A DNA stretch of 6,541 bases from Gammaproteobacteria bacterium (GTDB lineage: Bacteria > Pseudomonadota > Gammaproteobacteria > Steroidobacterales > Steroidobacteraceae). The notes beneath the pieces were generated by a model. The model saw only the letters and a program-made list of their open reading frames with translations. It was not told where the DNA came from and made no database searches. This document shows, piece after piece, positions 1-5,391 of the stretch; position 1 is the first letter of the stretch; each line of letters starts with the position of its first letter. Location of the stretch: the NCBI GenBank assembly GCA_003162555.1, contig PMNQ01000140.1:1-6541 (forward strand), read 5' to 3'. A program made the translations under genes and the position numbers.

Positions 1-1428
1 ATCCTGATGAAGAACATCTGCTACGCGGGCGTGCTGGCCGCGCTCCACGACCTCGACCTGGAAGTCATCCGCGGCCTGCTCGCCGAGACCTACGCCAAGA
101 AGCCGCAGCTGGTCGAGAGCAACATGAAAGCCATCCAGCTCGGCTACGACTACGCGAAGCAGCACTTCAGTTGCCCATTGCCGCTGCGGGTCGAGAAGAT
201 GGACGCCACGCGCGGCCACGTCATCATCGATGGCAACACCGCCGCGGGCTTAGGGTGCGTATACGCGGGCGCAACGGTCGCCGCGTGGTATCCGATCACG
301 CCCTCGACTTCGCTGATGGATGCGTACAAGAGCTTTGCCGAGCGGCTGCGCACCGATCCGGCGACTGGCCGCAAGAATTACATCTCGATCCAGGCCGAGG
401 ACGAACTGGCTTCGGTCGGCATGGTGATCGGCGCATCCTGGAACGGCGCGCGCGCGTTCACGGCGACTTCCGGGCCGGGCCTGTCGCTGATGCAGGAATT
501 CATCGGCCTCGCGTATTACACCGAGACGCCGACCGTGATCTTCGACGTGCAGCGGGTGGGGCCGTCCACCGGCATGCCGACGCGCACGCAGCAATGCGAC
601 ATCCGCTCGGCGGCCTACGCTTCGCACGGCGACACGCGCCAGGTGTGCCTGTATCCAGCCAATCCCGAGGAATGCTTCGAGTTCGCGCCGCTTGCTTTCG
701 ATCTTGCGGAACGGCTGCAGACGCCCATTCTGGTCCTGTCGGATATCGATATAGGCATGAACGACTGGATGTGCCCGGAATTGAAGTGGGACGACAGCTA
801 CGTGCCCGACCGCGGCAAGGTGCTCGACGAGGCCGAGCTCGCCAAGATCGACAAATTCTGGCGCTACTACGATCACGACGACGACGGCATTCCACAGCGC
901 ACCATTCCCGGCGTCAGCTCGAAGGGCGCGTATTTCGCGCGCGGCTCGGGGCACAACCAGTACGGCGCCTACACCGAGGATTCGCGCGAGTACCAGGTGG
1001 TCGTCGATCGGCTGCGCAAGAAATGGCTGACCGCCGCGCGCCTGGTGCCGAAGGCGGTCATCGAAACGGGCAGCAGCACCGAGCTGGCGATCGTCACGGT
1101 GGGGAGCGGCGACGCGCCGGCGCGCGAGGCGATCGCTCGCTTGCGCGACCGGGGCGTGAAGGTCGACTACATGCGCGTGCGTGGTTTCCCGTTCGGCGAG
1201 GAAGTCGAGCAGTTCCTCAACGCGCACGAGCTCAATTTCGTGGTCGAACAGAATCGCGATGCGCAGATGCGCGCGCTGCTGACTTTGGAGACCGGCGTGG
1301 CCAAGACGCGCATGCGATCGATACTGCACTACAACGGACTGCCACTCGCGGCGAGCTATGTAATGGACGGCATCCTGGCCGCGGTCCAGGAACAATCGCG
1401 CCCGACGGCGCAGCTGGTGCGGCCATGA
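1..1428 (+). CDS. korA: 2-oxoglutarate:ferredoxin oxidoreductase, gamma-alpha fused subunit (5' partial)
   Basis: This is the large subunit of a 2-oxoacid:acceptor oxidoreductase, which decarboxylates a 2-oxoacid (probably 2-oxoglutarate) to its acyl-CoA and passes electrons to ferredoxin. The reading frame is open through base 1. The ATG at position 7 lies inside the gamma domain (ICYAGVLAAL), so it is not the true start. About the first 68 visible residues are the end of the gamma domain. The alpha domain begins near 220 (HVIIDGNTAAGLG). Family signatures follow: YPITPSTSLMDAY at 289, AEDELASVGM near 394, TATSGPG near 460 and GPSTGMPTRTQQCD near 560. The C-terminal third carries the transketolase-C-like part, ending ILHYNGLPLAASYVMDG. 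The acidic DHDDDGIPQRTIPG stretch is normal for the family. The stop overlaps korB by ATGA, so the subunits are probably translationally coupled. Substrate preference (2-oxoglutarate rather than a branched-chain or other oxoacid) is inferred from family resemblance. Confidence 0.93.
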   Translation: MLMKNICYAGVLAALHDLDLEVIRGLLAETYAKKPQLVESNMKAIQLGYDYAKQHFSCPLPLRVEKMDATRGHVIIDGNTAAGLGCVYAGATVAAWYPITPSTSLMDAYKSFAERLRTDPATGRKNYISIQAEDELASVGMVIGASWNGARAFTATSGPGLSLMQEFIGLAYYTETPTVIFDVQRVGPSTGMPTRTQQCDIRSAAYASHGDTRQVCLYPANPEECFEFAPLAFDLAERLQTPILVLSDIDIGMNDWMCPELKWDDSYVPDRGKVLDEAELAKIDKFWRYYDHDDDGIPQRTIPGVSSKGAYFARGSGHNQYGAYTEDSREYQVVVDRLRKKWLTAARLVPKAVIETGSSTELAIVTVGSGDAPAREAIARLRDRGVKVDYMRVRGFPFGEEVEQFLNAHELNFVVEQNRDAQMRALLTLETGVAKTRMRSILHYNGLPLAASYVMDGILAAVQEQSRPTAQLVRP

Positions 1429-2480
1429 GCTTCATGCTCAAGCCCAAGGTCGCGCACCCGGACCTGCCGAAAAATGCGCGCGGGCTGACGCGGCGCGATT
1501 ACGAAGGCTCCAATTCCACGCTGTGCGCCGGTTGCGGCCACGACTCGATCACTGCGGCGATCGTCGAGGCCTGCTGGGCCAACGATGTCGAGCCGCGCAC
1601 GCTGGTCAAGCTTTCCGGCATCGGCTGTTCATCGAAGACCACGGCATATTTTGTGAGTGGTTCCCACGGTTTCAATTCCGTGCATGGTCGGATGCCTTCC
1701 GTAGCGACCGGCGCGAACGCCGCCAACCGCAAGCTCAACTACATCGGCATCTCGGGCGACGGCGATACGCTCTCGATCGGGCTCGGCCAGTTCATCCATG
1801 CGATCCGCCGCAATCTCAACATGGTGTACATCATCGAGAACAACGGCGTGTACGGGCTGACCAAGGGGCAGTTCTCGGCCTCGGCGGATCTCGGCAGCAA
1901 GGCCAAGAAGGGCGAGGTGAACAACCAGGCGCCGATCGATCCGGTGCAGCTGGCGCTCACGCTCGGCGCCTCGTTCGTGGCGCGCAGTTTCTCCGGCGAC
2001 AAGGCGCAACTGGTACCGCTGATCCAGGCGGCGATGCACCACAACGGCTTTGCGCTGATCGATGTGCTGTCGCCCTGCGTCACCTTCAATGACCACGAGG
2101 GCTCGACCAAGAGCTACGAGTACTCGCGCGAACACTACGAAGAAGCCGTGCACGCCGATTTCGTGGCGCCGGCCGCCAACATCACCGTGCAGTACGCGGC
2201 GGGCGAGTCGGTGCCGGTGACCATGCACGACGGCAGCCGCATCGTGCTGCGCAAGATCGACGCCGGCTATGACCCGACCGACCGCGGCGCCGCGCTGCAG
2301 CGGATCCGCGAGCGGCTGCGCTCACAGGAATACCTCACCGGGCTCCTGCACATCAGCACTACCCAGCCGGATTTCCACGAGCAGAATGCCACGCCGGAAG
2401 TGCCGCTGAACCAGATCCCGTTCGCGACGCTGAACCCCGGTTCGGCGGCGCTGGCGAAGATCATGGGGCGCTATCGATAG
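1425..2480 (+). CDS. korB: 2-oxoglutarate:ferredoxin oxidoreductase, beta subunit
   Basis: This is the thiamine-diphosphate and [4Fe-4S] subunit that pairs with KorA; 351 residues, near the family length. The CAGCGHD motif at residues 34-40 gives two cysteines (C34, C37). C68 (GIGCSS) and C218 (SPCVTFND) are the other conserved cysteines expected to hold the cluster. The diphosphate/magnesium motif is GDGD at 111-114 with ENNGVYGLTKGQ at 138-149. The C-terminal roughly 120 residues are the usual tail, with EVPLNQIPFATLNPG near the end. The start is the ATG at 1425, inside the korA stop (ATGA). A second ATG at 1434 is possible, but the overlap favours the first. No strong Shine-Dalgarno sequence is visible, which fits coupling to korA. 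The frame stays open far upstream across korA, but that extension (from 171) is out-of-frame shadow with no family similarity. No key residue appears to be missing. Confidence 0.95.
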   Translation: MSFMLKPKVAHPDLPKNARGLTRRDYEGSNSTLCAGCGHDSITAAIVEACWANDVEPRTLVKLSGIGCSSKTTAYFVSGSHGFNSVHGRMPSVATGANAANRKLNYIGISGDGDTLSIGLGQFIHAIRRNLNMVYIIENNGVYGLTKGQFSASADLGSKAKKGEVNNQAPIDPVQLALTLGASFVARSFSGDKAQLVPLIQAAMHHNGFALIDVLSPCVTFNDHEGSTKSYEYSREHYEEAVHADFVAPAANITVQYAAGESVPVTMHDGSRIVLRKIDAGYDPTDRGAALQRIRERLRSQEYLTGLLHISTTQPDFHEQNATPEVPLNQIPFATLNPGSAALAKIMGRYR

Positions 2481-2495
2481 CGTCTGGCAGTGCAT

Positions 2496-2500
2496 GGGAG
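2496..2500 (+). promoter_or_regulatory. Ribosome binding site of the TPR gene
   Basis: GGGAG lies 7 nt before the ATG at 2508. It decides the start of the TPR protein: the in-frame GTG at 2490 lies upstream of this site, would overrun it, and would add six residues before an otherwise well-formed signal peptide. Confidence 0.6.
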
Positions 2501-2507
2501 TGCCCTC

Positions 2508-3041
2508 ATGACAGCCTGTCTGGTCCGTTCTGTTTTGCTGTTGATGTGCATGGCGGGCCCGGCGCTGTCGGCAGAGTCCGATCCCGACGCCAAGACCGTA
2601 CCGCTGACTCGCGAACAGATTTCAACATACCTCGAAGCGGGCAGGGGCCTGTTGCAGAAGGGTCTCCCGGCTGAGGCGATCCGGCAGTACTTCGATCCGG
2701 TGATCCAGAGCTTTGCCCAATTGAATCACGATCCGGACGTGCAGGTGTATGCGGCGCACAGCATGGTGGACTCGCTGATGTACGCCGCCATGGCGGCCAC
2801 GGCGGACAACAAGGGCAAGAGCACCGGCAAACACAAGTCCATCGTTTTGGACGGGGCGTGGACCGATGCGCTGGAAATGAAGGCCTATGCGCTGACGGAG
2901 CTGGGCCGATTAGACGAGTCCGAGGCCCTTTACAAGCGGTGCCTGGCCATGAATCCCGACGACGCCATGGCCAGGCACGAACTCGACTACTTCGCGCATC
3001 TGCGCAGCAACCAGGCCACGAGTCCGAGCAGCCCACACTAG
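2508..3041 (+). CDS. Exported tetratricopeptide-repeat protein of unknown function
   Basis: A 177-residue protein that I do not recognise as a named gene. Residues 1-22 look like a Sec signal peptide: a short basic N-region (R7), a hydrophobic core SVLLLMCMAG, and an ALSA cleavage site before E23. The mature protein is about 155 residues and probably periplasmic. There is no lipobox at the cleavage site. One good TPR motif spans about 119-152, with A126, L129, G133, L135, Y142 and P150 in the expected places. A weaker helical hairpin around 38-64 (G45, G52, A57, Y61) may be a divergent first repeat. Between them lies a longer helix pair and a lysine-rich loop (NKGKSTGKHK, 101-110). The start is ATG 2508, with GGGAG 7 nt upstream. 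It sits 27 nt after korB and one base before the CAP gene, so it may act with the CAP protein, perhaps as a binding partner; this is inference only. It uses some codons rare for GC-rich DNA (CGA TTA at 134-135). Confidence 0.8.
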   Translation: MTACLVRSVLLLMCMAGPALSAESDPDAKTVPLTREQISTYLEAGRGLLQKGLPAEAIRQYFDPVIQSFAQLNHDPDVQVYAAHSMVDSLMYAAMAATADNKGKSTGKHKSIVLDGAWTDALEMKAYALTELGRLDESEALYKRCLAMNPDDAMARHELDYFAHLRSNQATSPSSPH

Positions 3042-3042
3042 C

Positions 3043-3921
3043 GTGGCGCGCGAACCCACGATCGTGCTGCTGTTGAGTCTTGCTGTTGGCGTCATCGGCG
3101 CCACGCCGACGGTCCGCCCCGATGCGTTCCCAAGCTACCTGCGTGTGGCGGACTGCGGCCTCGCGATGCGAGACGCATCGCGCTGGCACGCTGATCGCCG
3201 GCTCGGGCAAGCCGCGGCGCTCTGGGCTCGCGGTAGCGACTTGAACGCTGCGGTTGAACACAGCGGCTACACCGCCAGCGCCGTAGCGGGACTGCATGTG
3301 GATGACATCAATGCGCCGCGCCGTGCCCCGCCAGGCACGGCCACCTGCCACGTGCTGCGAAATCGATCGCTCCTCGAAGTGGGGATATTCGAGAACCGCT
3401 ATGAGGCCTGGATCGTGTTCGCTGCGCCGATCACGCTGCCGGATAGCGGCGATGAGGCGCGTGTCGCACTACACGCCCTCGAGCTTGTGAATCGGGCGCG
3501 CCAATCGCACCGGCAGTGCGGGACGCGCACGGTGCCAGCTGCGAATCCGTTGCGCCTTTCTGCGCAGCTTTCCGAGGCCGCTGCTCAACATGCCCTGGAC
3601 ATGTCGAAGCATCACTACTTTGAACATCAGGATCCCGATGGACGTACGCCCGCCGATCGCGTCCGGGCCACTGGCTACGCTGAACGCCGGGTGGGCGAGA
3701 ACATTGCGTACGGCGTGTTGTCCACGGAAAGCGCCATCGCCGGCTGGCTCAGGAGCCCCGGGCATTGCGAAAACCTGATGGACCCGAACTTCCAGGAGAT
3801 GGGGATTGCATTCGCCCGGGAGCAGGGCGGGCACGCCGAGCTCTACTGGGTGCAGGTTCTGGCGGCGCCGCAACAGCTGCGCCGGTCCGGCCGGTTTGCG
3901 CCACCGTCGCTGAATCACTAG
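3043..3921 (+). CDS. Exported CAP/SCP-domain (YkwD-like) protein with an extra N-terminal domain
   Basis: A 292-residue protein with a C-terminal CAP (CRISP/antigen 5/PR-1) domain at about 143-277. The CAP signatures are LELVNRAR (146-153), AAAQHALDMSKHHYFEH (179-195), VGENIAYG (217-224), SPGHCENLMDPNF (238-250) and YWVQVLAAP (268-276). H195, E219 and H241 match the conserved cavity residues of the fold. Residues 1-20 form a likely signal peptide (TIVLLLSLAVGVIGA), so the protein acts outside the cytoplasm. Bacterial CAP proteins have varied or unknown roles, so no enzymatic activity is claimed. The N-terminal part (about 31-130) looks like a degraded copy of the same fold (see findings). Cysteines C38, C102, C159 and C242 could form disulfides. 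The start is GTG 3043, one base after the TPR stop. The later GTG at 3064 would remove the basic N-region of the signal peptide. No strong Shine-Dalgarno sequence is seen, so coupling to the TPR gene is likely. Confidence 0.87.
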   Translation: MAREPTIVLLLSLAVGVIGATPTVRPDAFPSYLRVADCGLAMRDASRWHADRRLGQAAALWARGSDLNAAVEHSGYTASAVAGLHVDDINAPRRAPPGTATCHVLRNRSLLEVGIFENRYEAWIVFAAPITLPDSGDEARVALHALELVNRARQSHRQCGTRTVPAANPLRLSAQLSEAAAQHALDMSKHHYFEHQDPDGRTPADRVRATGYAERRVGENIAYGVLSTESAIAGWLRSPGHCENLMDPNFQEMGIAFAREQGGHAELYWVQVLAAPQQLRRSGRFAPPSLNH

Positions 3922-3924
3922 ACT
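3896..3924 (+). promoter_or_regulatory. Possible sigma-70-type promoter for the bTHX-transporter pair
   Basis: TTGCGC (3896-3901) and TAGACT (3919-3924) are separated by exactly 17 nt, matching the -35 consensus at 3 of 6 bases and the -10 consensus at 4 of 6. Transcription would begin near 3931, leaving a leader of about 29 nt before the bTHX start. The -35 box lies inside the end of the CAP gene. The match is modest and such pairs arise by chance. The ideal spacing and position just before a ribosomal protein gene make it worth recording. Confidence 0.27.
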
Positions 3925-3947
3925 CTCGGCCCTTCGCAGCAATCTCT

Positions 3948-3951
3948 GGAG
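3948..3951 (+). promoter_or_regulatory. Ribosome binding site of bTHX
   Basis: GGAG with an 8-nt spacer to the GTG at 3960. It supports the non-ATG start of the small ribosomal protein gene, whose frame contains no alternative ATG. Confidence 0.6.
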
Positions 3952-3959
3952 TAGCTTAA

Positions 3960-4094
3960 GTGGGCAAGGGTGATCGCAAGACTCGTCGTGGCAAGATCTA
4001 TGCAGGTTCGTTCGGGAAATCGCGCCCGAAGGACCCGTCCAAGAACAAACCGAAGAACTCTTCGGCCAAGGCGAAATCCGCTTCCCGCAAGTGA
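3960..4094 (+). CDS. thx: Small 30S ribosomal protein bTHX (Thx)
   Basis: A 44-residue, strongly basic protein. Its first 24 residues, GKGDRKTRRGKIYAGSFGK followed by SRPK, match the hallmark of bacterial ribosomal protein Thx. In Thermus, Thx is a very short peptide buried in the head of the 30S subunit, where it contacts and stabilises 16S rRNA. The start is GTG at 3960, with GGAG 8 nt upstream; the initiator is read as Met, giving MGKGDRK. The last 20 residues (DPSKNKPKNSSAKAKSASRK) are a Lys/Ser/Pro-rich tail, absent from the roughly 26-residue Thermus form. The tail is probably disordered and RNA-binding. The gene lies 38 nt after the CAP gene, and its TGA overlaps the transporter GTG (GTGA), so the two are probably cotranscribed and translationally coupled. 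Its codons include AAA, ACT and TCT, less GC-biased than the neighbours. Identification is by motif and I consider it firm. Confidence 0.93.
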   Translation: MGKGDRKTRRGKIYAGSFGKSRPKDPSKNKPKNSSAKAKSASRK

Positions 4095-5362
4095 CCGAGC
4101 GCCGTCCAGGGCTGCTTGCCGCGCGCCAGAGCCGCGCGGCGGCCATGCCCTTCATCATGCTGGCCTCGCTGATCGACATGATCTCGATCGGCCTGATCAT
4201 TCCGGTGCTGCCGGCGCTGGTGGGCAGTTTCACCGGCTCGCACGCCGAGCAGGCGCACTGGTACGTGGTGGTGGCCGGCACTTTCGGCATTGCCAATTTC
4301 TTCGGCTCGCCGATACTCGGGGCACTCTCGGACAGCTTCGGCCGCCGTCCGGTGCTGTTGATCGGTTTTTGCGGCCTGATGTTCAGCTTCTTCGCCACCG
4401 CGTTCGCGCCCAGCCTGCGGATACTGGTCGGCATCCGCCTGATAGCCGGCGTGATGCAGGCCAATCTGTCAGTCGCCAATGCCTACGTGGCCGACATCAC
4501 GCCACCGGAGGAGCGCGCCCGGCGCTTCGGCATGCTGGGCGCGATGTTTGGCATCGGCTTCGTGCTGGGTCCGGTGATCGGCGGGCTGCTGGGCGAGATC
4601 AACCTGCGGCTGCCGTTCCTGGTCGCCGGTTCCATGGCCGTACTCAATCTGTTGTACGGGTTTTTCGTGCTGCCTGAATCGCTGCCGCCGTCGCGGCGGC
4701 GGCCCTTTCAGTGGCGGAATACGAACCCATTGCGAACGCTCTACGGTCTGACTCAGCTGAAGGGCGCCGGATCGCTGGTCGGCACCGTAGCCTGCGCGGG
4801 ACTCGCGCAGTTCCTGCTCTACACGAGCTGGGTGCTGTACACCACTTTCAAGTTCGGCTGGGGCACGCGCGAGAACGGCTTGTCGCTGGCCGCCGTCGGT
4901 ATCGTCGCCGCGGTGATGCAGGGCCTGCTGCTCGGGCGGATCCTCAAGCGCATCAGCCCGCGGCGCCTGGCGGTGCTGGGCCTGATCTCCTCGACCATTG
5001 CCTATGCGCTGTGGGGCGCCGCGACGCAGAGCTGGATGATGTTTGCCATCATTTTCCTGAACGTGCTGGGCGCGACCGTGGGCGCGGCGATCCAGAGCAT
5101 CATCTCCAGCGCCGCGGACGCGCACGAACAGGGCAAGACCCTGGGCGCCGTCGGGGGCTTGAACAGCCTGATGGCGGTGCTGGCACCGCTCATCGCCTAC
5201 GTGCCGCTCCAGTTGGTCTCGCATCTGCCGCGCGGCGACTGGCGCATCGGCGCGCCGTTTTATCTGTGCGCGCTGCTGCAGGCCATCGCGCTCGCGCTCA
5301 CCGTCGCGCATTTCCGCCGCGAGCAAATCGCACGCCGCTCAGTAACTGCCGCCGCCAGCTAG
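4091..5362 (+). CDS. Major facilitator superfamily transporter, TetA-like (DHA1) type
   Basis: A 423-residue inner-membrane protein with about twelve predicted hydrophobic helices, the normal length for a drug:proton antiporter of the TCR/Tet group. Helix 1 carries LIDMISIGLIIPVLPAL (27-43), with D29 as in TetA relatives. Motif A follows, GALSDSFGRRP (77-87), in the loop between helices 2 and 3. R116 begins RLIAGVMQANLSVANAYVAD (motif B region), and GIGFVLGPVIGG (154-165) is motif C, the antiporter signature. A basic central loop (about 195-215, SRRRPFQWR) separates the two halves. A degenerate second motif A is GRILKRISPRR. The start is GTG 4091, overlapping the bTHX stop. ATG 4145, just before helix 1, is an alternative that would drop 18 basic residues. 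The substrate is unknown. Many chromosomal members do not confer tetracycline resistance, so no resistance is claimed. The gene converges on hslU. Confidence 0.92.
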   Translation: MTERRPGLLAARQSRAAAMPFIMLASLIDMISIGLIIPVLPALVGSFTGSHAEQAHWYVVVAGTFGIANFFGSPILGALSDSFGRRPVLLIGFCGLMFSFFATAFAPSLRILVGIRLIAGVMQANLSVANAYVADITPPEERARRFGMLGAMFGIGFVLGPVIGGLLGEINLRLPFLVAGSMAVLNLLYGFFVLPESLPPSRRRPFQWRNTNPLRTLYGLTQLKGAGSLVGTVACAGLAQFLLYTSWVLYTTFKFGWGTRENGLSLAAVGIVAAVMQGLLLGRILKRISPRRLAVLGLISSTIAYALWGAATQSWMMFAIIFLNVLGATVGAAIQSIISSAADAHEQGKTLGAVGGLNSLMAVLAPLIAYVPLQLVSHLPRGDWRIGAPFYLCALLQAIALALTVAHFRREQIARRSVTAAAS

Positions 5363-5391
5363 TGCGCGCGCCGCAGCGCGGCCGCCAGCGC

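Noticed and set aside
743..752. Perfect palindrome ATATCGATAT
   Set aside because: It arises from the Asp-Ile-Asp-Ile codons inside korA; no second copy or regulatory context was seen.
862..910. EF-hand-like DHDDDG calcium loop in KorA
   Set aside because: An acidic DxDxDG stretch followed by RTIPG is a regular feature of this subunit family, and no EF-hand helices flank it.
250..1395. Antisense open frame of 381 codons opposite korA
   Set aside because: Low-complexity composition with no recognisable motif. Long antisense frames are expected opposite GC-rich genes.
171..1424. Long upstream in-frame extension of korB across korA
   Set aside because: It is Arg/His/Ala-rich, typical of a shadow frame in GC-rich DNA, and overlaps the clearly real KorA frame. 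KorB similarity begins at 1425.
2481..2507. Possible attenuator or terminator hairpin between korB and the TPR gene
   Set aside because: Only a four-base GGCA/TGCC stem with a mismatch, and no T-run; too weak to call.
3469..4479. Antisense open frame of 336 codons across CAP, bTHX and the transporter
   Set aside because: It spans three well-supported plus-strand genes and shows no family signature.
4469..5326. Antisense frame rich in Gln, Arg and His opposite the transporter
   Set aside because: Its composition mirrors hydrophobic membrane codons read in reverse; it is a shadow of the transporter.
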